Positions 21,860-34,916 of a stretch of 64,000 bases of DNA are shown here, piece by piece (the first letter of the stretch is position 1; every line of letters starts with the position of its first letter). A program made the position numbers and the translations under genes. Origin of the DNA: Voacanga thouarsii (lineage: Eukaryota; Streptophyta; Magnoliopsida; Gentianales; Apocynaceae); the NCBI GenBank assembly GCA_026120185.1, contig JANUWF010003377.1:879001-943000 (forward strand), read 5' to 3'. Below the pieces are notes generated by a model that made no database searches, was not told the origin of the DNA, and saw nothing but the letters and a program-made list of their open reading frames with translations.

Positions 21860-24222
21860 TGTCATGGGTTAGCTATTTTAACCAAGATAGCCTATGCGAC
21901 TCTAGCTACTTCTTAAGACTAACTTAGGAAAGGTGAGCTAGATCAGCTTAAAGGGAACAAAAGATAGAAAAAGAGATGGAAATAAAATGATTAAGTATTT
22001 AAACGGAAGCTAAGTGGGAAAATGGTGAGATGGCTAAGAGATAGCAAGAAAGCTTTTGAGAGAACTTTGCTTGTATTCTCTAAACTTAGATGGTTACAAA
22101 TGGGAGGGCTTGGCCCTGTTTATAGGCAAGCCTTAGGAGTCTAGAGCCTTCTTGTAAGTTGCACATGCAAGTTGGCAACTTGCATAAATATCTAGATATT
22201 GTTAGTGTTGTGCCCTAGAGGCAATCACTTGTACCATGTATATTGCATATTAAATTAATAAGAGGCATTCTTTATCTTTCAGTTTGATTGTTATATCTAA
22301 ATATGTGTACAAACCGTTAGATAAAGTCCCTAGTACAACACAGTGTTAAGGAAATCATGATAGAGATCATGATGTGAGATTCCTACTACACTATGCAGTG
22401 TTTGTACTTAAATAATCCCCAATCATAGTATTAATAAGATGGGACATTATTAATACGCCAAGACTGGCACATGTTATATCTCTTAATTGGATCAAGCGGT
22501 GGTTTTCATATCCGTGGGTATTGGGATACTCAGGATTAACGTGTGGATGCTTGTTTTGAAACAAGTTCATTGGATGACCTAGCTACGAGATAATCACTTG
22601 GATAACTATTTAGTGCCAGTGATAGAATCTCATTATAGCAAGTGTGCAAGTATCTTTAGACTTGAGATCTCCAAGGTACTTTGTTTATCGAGCGTTGTAC
22701 TTTGATTCTAATCTTTGGAGTCTTATCTAGGACCGCCTATGGGATAGATATTGGTACAACGTAAAGTAAACGAAAGTAGTTGAGAGGGTCAATAAGGGAT
22801 TCACCACTCCTAATAGTAGGAGAGTATATCTCAAGGCCACTTGTAGAAATCATTACTCATGAAGTCCTTAGCCAAGACGACTATGTGATGGAAATGGTTC
22901 TAATTGATACACATATCGAGTAATGGATTTCTTGAACAAGTACTAAAATATTCGGGCCAGAATTAATAATATTCTGGAGGGAGTTGGCACTAATTCCATG
23001 CTCTAGACCGAATGAGATATTGTATGTTGAAAGGAATTTATTGCACTGATAATTTGCTATTGAAAGGTTCATGTCAAACCACTTGACTTTATGGACTTTT
23101 GGGTGGTCAAAAGTCATTGCTAGATGTCACTCTTGATATGCTAAATATGAATTTATTAATTAGAGAATTAATAAATTTAATCATTTATTTTATTAAGGAT
23201 TATTAATTCTAATATTGTTAGAATTAATTCATATTATGCTACCAATAAGACCAGGAAACCTAATGGGTCACACACAATAAAGGTTTGAATGCTCAAATAT
23301 ATTATTTGATAATATTGTGGGGTTAATTAAGAGAAGGGAATATATTTATAGGTGAATTATAAGTTTGTTATAATTCATGGGACCTAATTATAATTAAGTA
23401 AACTTCAAGGACCAATTTGTTGAAAATTAGACGTTGAAGGACTAAGTTGCAATTTATGATAATTATAAATCTATAAATATAAGGAAACGGTTTCCTTAGG
23501 GTTAGAGATAGACCATTCACGCAATAACAGAGAAACCGTTTCTCTGCCTCTCTCTTGATCAAACCCTAGCCGTCTCTCTTCTTGTTCAAAACCCTAGCCT
23601 CCCGAATTCTACTAGCATAGAATTGTGAGATTGTGAGCATTCAACCTTGTGTGGATTATCATTAGAGGGAGTTCTTTCTTGGACTTCAGTTGAGCTGCAG
23701 TGAACGGTTTTGGATAATCTGGATCGCGCCTGCGTTCTTGTTTCTGAAATTTTTGAATTCCGGCTTCACGAGGTAATAAATGCAATCTTCTCATTTTTCC
23801 CGTTTCTATTGCAAACCCGTGATCCATGGCTTGGATTTCTTGTTGTTTTCCGCTGCACTTAATCTGATTATGCATGATAGAAATCCTACAGATATTCTAT
23901 AAATTTCTAGTTGTTCTAGATAATTCTATAGTATTCTAGGTTTCTCTACACTTTATAAGAGTTCCCTAGAGTGTCCAAGAATATTCTAGAAACTTTTACA
24001 AACCTCCACAAAGTTTGACCAGTCAAAATAGCCTAACGGTCCAGAAAAGACTCGTCGACTCGTTTCAGTCTCGTGCCTTCCCGTGTGCATGTCTCGTTCT
24101 CGGCTTGGTTTACCCATGCATGGGCCTGGGCACCCAGTGCGCGTTGGCCTGTCGTGTGCCTGTTTGTTCTATTTCATGCCGTTTTTCTCCCGCTCAATCG
24201 TTGCTCCATGCCGGTCATGTCA
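21860..24222 (-). repeat. 5-prime LTR of the second gypsy element, split by a Copia solo LTR
   Basis: On the minus strand it starts TGACATGACCGGCATGGAG (24222) and ends CTAACCCATGACA (21860). Without the nested solo LTR and one copy of its duplication it is about 667 bp. Immediately right of 24222 is Copia X pol, which marks the insertion edge. The partner LTR has been deleted, so a target-site duplication cannot be checked. Confidence 0.8.
22200..23890 (+). repeat. Solo LTR of Copia family D, copy in gypsy LTR
   Basis: It starts TGTTAGTGTTGTGCCCTAG and ends AAATCCTACA (1691 bp). A perfect 5-bp duplication, gatat, flanks it (22195-22199 and 23891-23895). It is the same family as 13278-15061 and the 3-prime LTR of element D. 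Near its end CACGAG/GTAATA resembles a splice donor at the position where other copies have AAAG/GTAAAG. Confidence 0.93.
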
Positions 24223-25009
24223 TATTGATATAGCTTTACATAATGAATTTTGGATTATAGCTATGGAAGGAAGTTAAATTAATTTGAAAGAAATCAAATT
24301 TGAAAGCTTGTTCCTAGACCACTTGAACATCTTGTGATTGGTACCAAGTGGGTCAGAAATAAACTTGATAAGTATAGTGTTGCTATTAGGAACAAAGCCT
24401 GATTAGTTGCCATAGGATTCAATCAAGAAGAGGGCATTGATTATGATGAAAATTTTACCCCTATTATTTGGTTAGAGCCAATAAGAATGCTACTTGCTTT
24501 TGCGTCCTTAAACGGTTTTATGCTCTATCAAATGGATGTCAAAAGTACCTTCTTAAATGGTTTTATTGATGAAGAAGTATATATGGAGCAACCTCCTAAT
24601 TTTATTCATGAACATTTTCTAAACTATGTTTTTAAACTCTCCAAGGCTCTTTACGGTTTAAAACAAGCTCCATGAGCATGTTATAAAAGGTTTAGTGGGT
24701 TTCTTCTTTCAAAAGGGTCTTCAAGAGGCTTAATTGATACCACATTATTTATTAAATCTGAAAATTCTGATGATATCTTAATTATTCAAATATATGTTAA
24801 CGATATTATTTTTGGAGCTACTAATGATTCCTTATGTAAGAAATTTGTAAAGACATTGCAGCAAGAGTTTGAGATGAGCATGATGGAAGAACTTAATTTC
24901 TTCCTTGGATTACAAATTAAGCAAATAAAGATGGGATCTTTTTAAATCAAGCCAAGTATGCTAAGGAACTACTCAAAAGGTTTGGAATGAATAAAGAAAA
25001 AGAGATAAG
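24223..25009 (+). pseudogene. pol: Copia X reverse transcriptase, first preserved piece (SIRE-like)
   Basis: The readable order is DIALHNEFWIIAM, LVIGTKWVRNKLDKY, LVAIGFNQEEGIDYDENFTP, IRMLLAFASLNGFMLYQMDV, STFLNGFIDEEVYMEQPP, KLSKALYGLKQAP, then IYVNDIIFGATNDS, MSMMEELNFFLGLQIKQIK, and LLKRFGMNKEKE at the edge. This is a Ty1/Copia RT close to SIRE/Maximus. The catalytic YVDD is YVND (24793-24804), a GAC-to-AAC change. The upstream part of pol is missing because the second gypsy element abuts at 24222. Element A interrupts it at 25009/25010. Confidence 0.88.
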
Positions 25010-26935
25010 GGTTGGGATGTATGCCCTCTCAGACTAGGTTTCTAATGTAATTTTGACTTGTATTAATAAAAGTATTTTTCTCATAAATTGTTTGTGAAAT
25101 CTTCTTTATATTTGTACATGATTTTATTAGAAAAGACCCATTGTATTTAAGTAAACGGTTCATGCGATTGGAGGTCTTTTATAATAAGTTATGGACCATA
25201 GGATACTTAACACATTAACTACTATTCTTAACTGAATGATGAGAATGAGAATCTTATCATGGCTTGGTTATTGTGTTATAAATTCTGAATAGGGAATGGC
25301 TTACCTTTAGCTAATGAGTATTCTTCTCATTTTATAACACAAGCGTATTTCGAATACGTAGAACATGACGTATAGTAGTAGTTTCTAAAAGTACTATATG
25401 ATAAAAATCTAAATTACTACCGCTACAGTGTGGACTTGTACTCTACAATTTGAGTATGTGTTGGTGGTCTGACAAAGCTGGAAGCGTATGCTTTGACATA
25501 CTATAGTTGAGGTTCTTTAGAAGCACCAATATACTTGTATATTGAGTATATATAACTAGTTAGTCAAGACAGACTTGTATAAGATAGTGTCTGCATTATA
25601 TCGCCCATTGTGGTTGTCCGAATGATCTAATTGTCTAGAGCCCTGGGGAACATGACTTGGATATTGGCTTTAGGGTAGCTCTTTTGGAAAGCAAAAATAT
25701 TCCAAGAAGTCATGGATTATTGGATTAGAAGCCTAAAGATGTTAGATGTATTTTAGAGAGGTGTTAGTACACTCTTTCCTCTTGAAATGCACAACGGTAT
25801 GTAGAGGGATATTTTAGTCATTTCACCTGTAGGTCGAAGACATAGCTAATGCAGTATTTTTCTTAGGGTCAATATTTTCTTATGGTGATATTCGAAAATA
25901 TTTAAAATGTAAAATACAACTATTTATATAGTAAAGGCATTTTGATCATTTTAGTAGTCAAGGCGATGTGTCTTTTTGGTCATCGGAATAGCCCGTGAGT
26001 CTTAATTATTTTAGGTCGAGAAAATGGTCACAATAAAAAAGGATTTTATTTTATTCAATAAGTCTAATTTGTTTTTTGGACTAGAATAAAGTAAAGGAAT
26101 GAGAGAAATTAATTTTATTAGCTAGTTTAATTGGTTAATTAATTATTCATGGTCTATGCCCAGATTGAATAATTAGAAAAAATTAACCTGAGCTTATATT
26201 AGTTAATAAAAGGTTTAAATAATTATTTTAGTTTATTTGGACTCATTAATTATTTATTAGGTTATTTTAATAGGCCCAGGAAATAAATAATTAATGATTA
26301 TTATTTTTGGGCTCATTGGGTCCAAGAAACATAATAAGTTAATTTTGGCACAATAGCCTGGATTAAAAGGTTATTTTGATTCACGGAACAAAAGAGTTAA
26401 GGCTTAGCCAAACCTTTTCCGTTGATAGCCTCCGAGAGTTTTGAAATATCAAAAACCCCGGTGCTTCGGTTGTCTGATATTGTGATGAAGCCAGAGGTCT
26501 CAATTGACAGAGACACAGACGCATGCAAGAGGGAAGAAAAACTCTCAGATTATTATTTTTTCCTTTCTTCTCTTAGTTATCTCACTCTCGTTTGTTTTTC
26601 TTCCTTTTGTTCTTCTTGATTTTGTTAATCAATAGCAAGGATTCGAGAAGTGTCATTCATCGCCTAAGTTTTTTCACCAACTAGATTGGGTGGTGGAATA
26701 TTCTAAGAAGCGAAGGCTTCACTTTCATGCCAAGGAGGAATCGAAGGATTGCTGGTTTTCACCGGAATCATCGTCAAAATAAGTAGCCCCTCTAGTGGTT
26801 CACACCTCTTTTTCTTAGCCAAACATACCAAGGACATGCAAAGGTATTGGTTTTTGGCTTTCCACTGTGCTGTGACTTTATTTTTCTGGTTTTTAGTATA
26901 GCTTGCATGGCTTTTGTTTTGATTTTAAAGCATCA
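25010..26935 (+). repeat. 5-prime LTR of element A
   Basis: It starts GGTTGGGATGTATGCCC, where relatives start TGTTGG, and ends AAAGCATCA. It holds the LTR core block shared with C and E (about 25340-25480), AT-rich near-repeats around 26100-26330 and the putative leader exon (26727-26843). Confidence 0.93.
26727..26843 (+). pseudogene. Putative LTR-encoded leader exon of element A (decayed)
   Basis: The frame from ATG at 26727 reads MPRRNRRIAGFHRN, matching MQTRQSRRLAGF of E and MRRSKRLAGV of C, then meets two stops. It ends at CAAAG/GTATTG, a donor-like site. Its length is 117 nt here and 118 nt in the 3-prime LTR (34217-34334), against 127 nt in C and E. The acceptor-like TTTTCAG at 28639-28645 lies 2 bases before the gag ATG. 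This is a remnant; the claim rests on the C and E copies. Confidence 0.5.
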
Positions 26936-26937
26936 AG

Positions 26938-26949
26938 TGGTATGAGAGT
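26938..26949 (+). other. Primer-binding site of element A
   Basis: TGGTATGAGAGT, two bases after the 5-prime LTR, is the initiator-Met site TGGTATCAGAG with one substitution. Confidence 0.85.
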
Positions 26950-28647
26950 GAGTTGCTTTGAAAGGCTTAGGATTAATGTATGCTGGTTAATAAAATTGGC
27001 AAAACTAATTTTCATTAATACCATGAGATCCTTTGCTATTTTTGGTATAGGTAGTTTCATTGTAAACCTCACGATTGAGGTATAGGAACTCTGTAAAAAA
27101 ATTTTAATGCTTTGTTAAGCTTTCGTGTAAACCCGATTTGAAAGGATATAGGCGGATGTCATATTTTTGTTGAAAAAAAATATAACAAGAAGCTGCCTAC
27201 AATGATCACGAAGGAAGTTGCAGAGCCCAGAAAAAATCATAGAAGAAATCAGCAAAAAAAAAAAAAAAATGGGGTCTCGCGGAAAAGATGACCGAGCCAC
27301 CCAAGCCGAGCTGAGCCAAACTGCAGCTCGGTCGTGCCTAGAGCTGAGGCTGGGACAAGTCAACCGCGGCTCGAAGCTGCAACCGGGCCTAGGGTGCATC
27401 GGCTCGGCCATGCGAGGATCGGGATGTAGAGTGCATCCTAGCTAGGATGCTTCCCGGGGCTGTGATGGGTCGCGGGCACCCACCCGCAGACCATAGCCTA
27501 TAGGTCTTCCCATAGGCCATGGTCTAAGTGGCGGGTGCACTGGATCAGAGAAAAAATAATTTTTTTTATTTTTTGTCCCATACCAGGTGAAGTTATTATT
27601 TTTGCAATAGTTAATATTCTTTGAATATTTTGAATGAAAAATAATAGTACAAGATTTTAGGAAACAAGATCATTAATTAATTTAACTAATGTGTTTAATT
27701 CTATTATTTGAGCACTTAGGATTAAAAATAGAAAAGTATGAAAACGTTTACATTTTTCTAGTATGCTATTTATTTTAAGTCCTATATGCACGTTTTCTCA
27801 AAGACCAAAGTCTTTGGAAAATTTTATTTGACAAGAAATGTTTTTAATTAAATGGTTATTTTAACTTAAATAAAAATTAATCCTTGGTTATTTTCTTAAA
27901 GGTTTTTTATCCTTGACGTAGAAAATATTTTAGATTTAAAAATTTTTGTAAGTTAAAATGAAAAGTCATTTTAATTCATTTTAGTAAAGGAAAAATTATT
28001 TTGTCAAATAAAACCTTAATTCATGAGGAAAAAATTTTCAAAGGATATAAACCTTAACATAGAAATTTTTATGAATTTAGATATTTTATTTTAAGCTAAA
28101 AGATGACTTAATTGAAAATTTTCAAATGATATTTTTCCAAAAAAAACCCTTATTTAAAAAACTAAGTGGGAGAGGGGTTCTAATGGCCCTACAGTTTCCA
28201 TCATGATTCTCATTAGAGATCGTGAATCTCCTTGCGTCACCCTGGGAGTGCTTCGTATAGGATGGAAATACCACAATGATCTAGAACTAATGGAATGATG
28301 TAATTAATAACCCGGGATATGTACTATGTTTGACCAGCCCATGTTGGAGGTTATAGTTCGAGGTATATCCATAGGAAATGAAAAGAAACAGCCATCCTCT
28401 CGATGAAGTTATCTTCTAGATTATTACCTAGAAGGAAAATTATTTTGTGGTGGTTAACACACTTAGCTTAGAAAATTGTTAATTTTTCCAAGAAGCTATG
28501 TCAGTTTTCCTAAGAGCTAAATTAATCTTGTTAAAGATAATAGTAATGAGGTTAGCTATTATTAGGTTAATATGAGGATAAAGTGTACAAAATTATTTTT
28601 GTTTTACAATTCTGAGAATTTTTTTTTATTTTTCAAAATTTTCAGAA
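26950..28647 (+). other. Leader of element A, with GC-rich island
   Basis: A non-coding leader of about 1.7 kb between PBS and gag. A GC-rich patch at about 27280-27530 contains repeated GAGC/CGAGC words and stands out from the AT-rich surroundings. The rest is AT-rich up to TTTTCAG/AAATG at the gag start. The ORFs across the patch on both strands look like chance openings in GC-rich DNA. Confidence 0.7.
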
Positions 28648-29440
28648 ATGATTAGTGAATGTTTTTTTAGTCCCTTAGTCGTTATTCTCCACGAGAATAA
28701 GCTAACGAGTCTAAACTATATGGACTGAAAAAGGAATCTGGACATAAAACTCACAACCGAGGAGTATAAGTATGTCTTTTACAAGACTTGTCAGTAATCG
28801 GGGAAAGGTTCCACGCTAAGGAGAGTGAGGCTGAAAAGGCATGGAAGGAGGCTAACGAGATGATCCGATATTATATGTTAGCCTCCATGTCAAATGTGCT
28901 CCAATTCATATACGAGCACATGGCAATTGTATATGACGTAAGTACATTACTAGCTATAATGTTTGTAGATAATAGTCGGCCCGTAAGGCAAGAGGCTCTT
29001 CGAATAATTATAAACACCAAGATGGCTGAGGGAGCATCAGTCAGAAAGCATATGCTCAAGATGATTGCTGCTTTCGAGGAAGCAGAAGTCTTGGGGGTTG
29101 TCATTGACCTTGAGAGCTAACTGGACATGATTCTCAAATCTTTGTCGGCCTCTTTCACTCAGTTCAAGTTGAATTACAATATGAACAACTTAAACATAAG
29201 TTTAACAGAATTGATAAAGGAGCTCCAAGTGGCTGAGAATGTCATAAAGCCATAAGCTAGAGTTATGATAGCCTCTTCTTCAAGAATTGGGCCTAAGCCC
29301 AGAAAGTTCAAGAAGAAGAAGGGAAATGCAGTACAACAGCCCAAGTCCCAATCCAAAGACAAACCCAAGGGCAAATGTTTCAAATGTGGGAAGAAGGAAC
29401 ACTGAAAAAAGGAGTGTCCAGATCTTCAGGCCAAGAAAAA
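28648..29440 (+). pseudogene. gag: Element A gag, broken
   Basis: From ATG 28648 the readable blocks are SPLVVILHENKLTSLNYMD, LTTEEYKYVFYKTCQ, MIRYYMLASMSNVLQ, EALRIIINTKMAEGASVRKH, LKMIAAFEEAEVLG and the zinc knuckle CFKCGKKEH (near 29376-29402). Gag forms the virus-like particle and binds RNA through the knuckle. A TGA replaces the Trp codon right after the knuckle His (29403-29405). Other stops occur in the first 50 codons and at 29118. Confidence 0.88.
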
Positions 29441-32400
29441 CCCCACAGGTATTGTTTTCTATCTAGAGTCTATATCAATGGTTGGATCAACTTCAACTTG
29501 AATTATTGATTTAGGAGCCACTGATCATATTTGTAACTTCTTACAGAGGTTTAGGAAGATTAGTAAACTCCAGAAAGGCGAACATGGACTACGCAAAAGA
29601 AATGAAGCATAAGTTTGGGCCCTTACTGTGGGAGTACTGTAACTTACTTTTGATTGTAATAGAATAGTTGTTTTGAAGAATATTTTATTTGTTCCTAGTT
29701 TTAGACAGAATTTGGTTTCAGATGCAAAATTAATAAATCAAGGATATTCTGTTTCTTTCTATTCTGGTATTACTATCAGTAGAAATGGAAAAGTTATATG
29801 TATTGGGCAGATGTATTGGAATTTATTCTTCATTAATCCTATTAACAATCAATTAAATAATGTTCAATTTGAATCTTTAAATAGGAAGAGAAAGACCAAT
29901 GTCGATGATTCATATCTTTGGCATCTAAGGTTGGGTCACGTTAACTTAACTAGAATTTAGAAGTTAATCCATGATGGGTATTTAGGCTTATGAAGATTAA
30001 AAAGTTGACCTCGGTGTGAACCATGTCTTATGAAAAAAATGACCAAAAGGCAGATAGAGCCAAAGAAGCATTGAGTCTTCTTCACATTGATGTGTGTGGT
30101 CCTTTATCTACACTAGCAAGAAGGGGTTTGGATACTTCATCACTTTCACAGATGATTGTATAGGGTATGGTTATGTTTATCTAATGAGATGTAAGTCGGA
30201 CTCTTTTAACAAGTTCAAAGAATTTAAGGCTGAAGTGGAGCGTCGGACAGTTAAAATAATCAAAATTTTATGATCAGATCGTAGTAGAGAACACTTCCTT
30301 GGTGAATTCAATAACTACATAGTACATCATAAGATAGTATCCCAACTCTCTGTGTCAGGAACACCCCAACAGAATGGAGTAGTTGAGAGAATGAGCAAGA
30401 TATTAATGGAAATGGTTCGAAGCATGGTGTCTCATGCTACTCTTTCAGTGTCTTTTTGAGAATATTTCCTAGAAACAATAGCATATATTCTAAACTTGGT
30501 ACCTTCCAAATCAGTACCTAGGATACCCTATGAGATGTGGACTGGGCATAAGCCAAGTCTAAATCATCTTAAGATATGGGGTTGTCCAGCTTATTACTGA
30601 TCAAGGGAGACAAGTTAGAACTAAGATCAGAATTATGCTATTTTGTTGGGTATCCAAAAGGTACAAAGGGTGGCTACTTTTATCATCCCAAGGAGAAAAA
30701 AGTACTTGTGAGTACTAATGCTAGATACTTGAAGAATGAACAAAGTACATACACTAAAGGTTCAACAAGGTTGGAACTTAAAAAGAAGTTATCTTTTGAA
30801 TCAACTTCTCTAAACCCGATTATAGAACAAGAAGAGGCACAGCCTCAAACCTGTACAAATGGAGCCTTATCGTGGTAGGAGGATATCTAGAGTTCTAAAA
30901 AGATGGACTAGAGAGGCTTTTGACTTAGTCTCCGACCATCAGGAATAAGATTCTACTAGATACGAGTAGGCTATTTCTGATGCCGATGCAGACCTATGGC
31001 ATGAAGTAATAAAAATTGAGATTGGGTAAAATGTACTTCAATCAATTTTGGGATCTTGTAGCTTCAACTGAAGGGATAAAACCCATCGAGTGTAATTAGG
31101 TGTACAAGAGGAAGAGGACATACTCAGAAAGAAAGGATCGATTATGAGGAAACATTTTCTCTAGTAGCCATGCTTAAATCCATCCGTATCCTCCTTGCCA
31201 TCACATGTCATTATGACTACGAGATATGACAAATAGATGTCAAGATAATATTTTTAAATGGCCATCTTAGTGAAGATATTTATATGTCCCAGCCAGAAAG
31301 CTTTATTACTAAAGGCTAAGAACATATGGTTTGTAAGCTTAAAAAATCAATTTATAAACTTAAACAGGCATCTAGAGCATGGAATATTCATTTCGATGAG
31401 ACTGTAAAATCTTATGGTTTCATTCAAAACGAGGATGAACCGTGTGTATATAAGAAACTGGAAGGCATAAACGTGATTTTTTTTGTACTCTATGTGGATG
31501 ACATTCTACCCATTGAAAATGATGTAGGGACACTGTCATCTACTAAAGTTTGGCTATCTAGTCAATTAAGTATGAAGGACTTAGGTGAAGTCAGTTACAT
31601 TTTCGAGATAAAGCTTCTTAGAAATAGAAAATAGAGAATGTTAAGTTTATCCCAAGTTACATACATTGACAAAATGCTGGCCAAGTTTTGCATGGACTCA
31701 TGCAAGAGGGCGTTGTTTCCTTGCAGACATGGGTTATCTTTTTCTTCAAAGGACTATCCAAAGTCTCAAGAAGAAAAAGATAGAATGAATAGGATTCCCT
31801 ATACTTCAGCAGTGGAAAGTCTCATGTATGCCATGCTATGTATTAGACCAGATATCTGATTTGCCATAGGCTTAGTTAGTAGATATCAGTCAAACCTTGG
31901 AAAGGTTCATTAGTAGGCTGTAAAGTATATTCTCAAGTATCTTAAAGGTACGAGAGATTATATGCTGGTTTACAGGGTTGATGACTTGGTTCCTATAGGA
32001 TATACGGACTCAGACTTCTAGGTGGATAAGGATGAGAGAAAATCCACTAGTGGATACGTCTTCACCTTGTCTAAAGGAGCCATTTCATGGAGAAGAATCA
32101 AGCAATCTTGCATTGTTGACTCAACCATAGAAGCTGAGTATGTAACAGCTTCGGAGGCATCCAAGGAAGCAGTTTGACTTCGGAAGTTCCTTTTGGAACT
32201 TGGAGTCGTGCCACGAATAGACAAATCGATTGTGATGTATTGCGACAACACTGGTGCAGTCTCACAATCTAAAGAACCAAGGAACTACAAAAAGGGGAAG
32301 CATATAGAGAGGAAGTACCACCTGATCCAGGAATTCATCCAGAGATGGAAAGTCATGGTGGAACACATTGCCTCAGAGAACAATCTAGCAGATCCTTTCA

Positions 32401-32476
32401 CCAAGCCTTTGGCGGAGAGAGTCTTTAGAAGACACTTAGATGCCATAGGGGTAGGCACCTATGGACTTACTTAGTC
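29441..32476 (+). pseudogene. pol: Element A pol (protease, integrase, RT, RNase H), broken
   Basis: Protease: IIDLGATDHICN near 29500, where the family has DSG, so the catalytic motif is DLG. Then comes the GAG-pre-integrase block LWHLRLGHVNLTRI with CEPCLMKKMTK (29910-30045), an integrase core ending near 30595 with several stops, and an RT with [19 protein letters not shown], an intact YVDD (31491-31502) and LGEVSYIFEIKL. RNase H runs from about 31790 to 32474 and includes MYCDNTGAVSQ and FRRHLDAIGVGTYGLT. Stops are spread throughout; the longest open stretches are about 100 codons. Confidence 0.9.
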
Positions 32477-32480
32477 TTAG

Positions 32481-32496
32481 AGTTCAAGTGGGAGAT
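32481..32496 (+). other. Polypurine tract of element A
   Basis: AGTTCAAGTGGGAGAT directly before the 3-prime LTR. C, D and E have AGTGCAAATGGGAGAT-like tracts at the same place. Confidence 0.85.
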
Positions 32497-34425
32497 TATT
32501 GGGATGTATACCCTCTTAGACTAGGTTTCTGGTGTAATTTTGACTTGTTGTAATAAAAGTACTTTTCTCAAAAATTGTTTGCAAAATCTTTTTTATATTT
32601 GTACATGATTTTATTAGAAAAGACCCATTGTGTTTAAGTAAATGGTTCATGTGAATAGAGGTCTTTTACAATAAGGTATGGACCATGGGATACTTAACAC
32701 ATTAACTACTGTTCTTAACCGAATGATGAAAATAGGAATCCTATCATGGCTAGGTTATTGTGTTATGAATTCTAAATAGGGAATGGCTTACCTTTAGCTA
32801 ATGAATAGTCTTCTCATTTCATAACACAAGCGTATTTCGAATACGTAGAACATGACCTGTAGTAGTAATTTCTAAAAGTACTATATGATAAAAGCCTAAA
32901 TTACTACCGCTACAATGTAGACTTGTACTCTACAACTTGAGTATGAGTTGGTGGTCTGACGAAGCTGGAAATGTATGCTTTGATATACTATAGTTGAGGC
33001 TCTTTAGAAGTACCAATATACTTGTATATTGGGTATATGTAACTAGTTAGTTAAGACAGACTTGTACAAGATAGTGTCTGTACTATATCGCCCCTTGTGA
33101 TTGTTCGAATGATCTAATTATCCAAAGCCCTAGGGAACATGACTTGGATATTAGCTTTAGAGTAGTTCTCTTGGAAAGCGAAAATATTCCAAGAAGTCAT
33201 GGATCATTAGACTAAAAGCTTAAGGATGGTAGATGTCTTTTAGAGATATTTTAGTACACTCTTTTCTCTCTAAATACACGGCGGTGTGTAGAGGGATATT
33301 TTAGTCATTTCACCTGTAGATCGAAGACATAGGTAACGCAGTATTGTCCTTAAGGTCAATATTTCCTTATGGAGATATTAAAAAATATTTAATATTTAAA
33401 ATATAAAATATAGCTATTTATATAGTAAAGGTATTTTGATCATTTTAATAGCCAATGCGATGTGTCCTTTTGATCCTCGGAATAGCCCGTAAGTCCTAAT
33501 TATTTTAGGTCGAGGAAATGGTTACAATAAAAAAGGATTTTATTTTATTCAGAAAGTCTAATTTATTTTTGGACTGGAATAAAATAAAAGAATGAGAGAA
33601 ATTAATTTTATTATCTAGTTTAATTAGTTAATTAATTATTCGGGGCCTAAGTTCAGATTGAATAACTAAAAAAAAATAACCTAGACTTAAACTAGTTAAT
33701 AAAAGGCTAAATAATTATGTTAGTTCATTTGGGCTCATTAATTATTTATTGAGTTATTTTAATAGGCCTAAAAATAAATAATTAAAGATTATTAATTTTG
33801 GACTCATTGAGTCCAAGGAAAATAATAAATTAATTTTGGCCAATAGCCTGGATTAAAGGGTTATTTTGATTCACGGAACATAAGAGTCAAAGCTTAGCCA
33901 AACCTCTTCTGTTGATAGCCTCTGGGAGTTTTGAAATATCAAAAACCTCGATGTTTGGGTTATTTGATATTGTGAAGAAGCTAGAGGTTTTGGTTAATAG
34001 AGACACAGACACACATAAGAGGGAAAAAAACTCTCAAATTGTTTTTTTTTTCCTTTCTTCTATCAGCTCTCTCACTTTCGTTCGTTTTTCTTCCTTTTGT
34101 TCTTCTTGATTTTTCTAATCAATAGCAAAGATTCGAGAAGTGTCATTCCTCGGCTAAGTTGTTTCACCAACTAAATTGGGTGGTGGAATATTCTGAGAAG
34201 CAAAGGCTTCGCGTTCATGCCTTGGAGGAGTTGATGGATTGCTGGTTTTTTGCCGGAATCGTCGTCAAGACAAGTAGCCACTGCAATGGTTCACACCTCT
34301 TCTTCTTAGCCAAACATACCAAGGACACGCAAAGGCATTATTTTTGGCTTTCTGCTGTTCCATTACTTTATTTTTCTAGTTTTTAGTATAGCTTGCATGG
34401 CTTTTGTTTTGATTTCAAAGCATCA
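32497..34425 (+). repeat. 3-prime LTR of element A
   Basis: It starts TATTGGGATGTATACCC (ancestral TGTTGG with G to A) and ends AAAGCATCA, followed by the duplication ataag. The leader exon remnant is at 34217-34334; here the donor GT has become GC. Confidence 0.93.
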
Positions 34426-34430
34426 ATAAG

Positions 34431-34916
34431 TACACGTACGGCACATCATTAAAGATGAAAAAGGTAGAAAAGTAGATGAATCAAAATATAGAGGTATGAT
34501 TGGTAGTCTTCTTTATCTCACTGCCAGCCGACCCAACATTACATTCTTAGTGTGTCTTTGTGCATGATTTTAATCATGTCTAAAGGAATCTCTTCTATGT
34601 GTGGTTAAACGTATCCTTAGGTACTTGGTTGGAACATATGATTTTGGTCCATGGTATCTATGAACTAACTTGTTTGATCTTATAGGATACACGAATGCCC
34701 ACCACGCTAGCTGCAAAGTTGAGAGAAAAAGTACTAGTGGACATTGTCAATTTCTTGGGCATTCTCTTGTCTCTTGGTACAACAAGAAGTAAGTTTCTAT
34801 CTCTCTCTCAAAAACGAAGCTGAGTACATAGTAGCAAGAAGATGTTGTGTGAAAATTTTATGGATGAAAAATACTTTGCTTGATTTTGGTCTAAATTTTA
34901 ACTGTGTTCCTTTCTT
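34431..34916 (+). pseudogene. pol: Copia X pol, second piece (RT end and RNase H)
   Basis: After removing element A the X frame continues from KEKEI into KDEKG and YRGMIGSLLYLTASRP (34490-34540), then LCA, RYLVGT, SISWAFSCLLVQQ, EAEYIVARRCCVKILWMKNT and LLDFGLNFNCVPFF. These are the SIRE-like RT end and the RNase H with the catalytic Glu in the AEY block. Element C interrupts it just before the CDN motif, which reappears at 61198. Confidence 0.88.

Larger units (their letters stand above)
16432..24222 (-). mobile_element. Second Ty3/Gypsy element (chromovirus, possibly Galadriel-like), 3-prime end deleted
   Basis: On the minus strand the order is 5-prime LTR (24222-21860), PBS (21857-21840), coiled-coil gag, CCHC zinc knuckle, protease, RT, RNase H and the first part of integrase, breaking off at about 16432. 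The rest of integrase and the 3-prime LTR are absent. Two solo LTRs are nested in it (18205-19737 in RT, 22200-23890 in the 5-prime LTR). Its right edge abuts Copia X pol at 24223, so it inserted into X. The clade name rests only on remembered resemblance of gag and RNase H. Confidence 0.85.
25010..34425 (+). mobile_element. Copia element A, full-length but decayed
   Basis: Two LTRs of 1926 and 1929 bp enclose PBS, leader, gag, protease, integrase, RT, RNase H and PPT in Copia order. A perfect 5-bp target-site duplication, ataag, flanks it (25005-25009 and 34426-34430). The disrupted X pol resumes in the second flank. The LTRs differ by roughly 10 percent over the first 200 bases by eye, so it is an old insertion. 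It is related to E, with which it shares most of the pol sequence, and more distantly to C. Confidence 0.95.

Noticed and set aside
27115..27445. Overlapping ORFs on both strands in the leader of element A
   Set aside because: They lie over the GC-rich island, have no family resemblance and are not shared with E.
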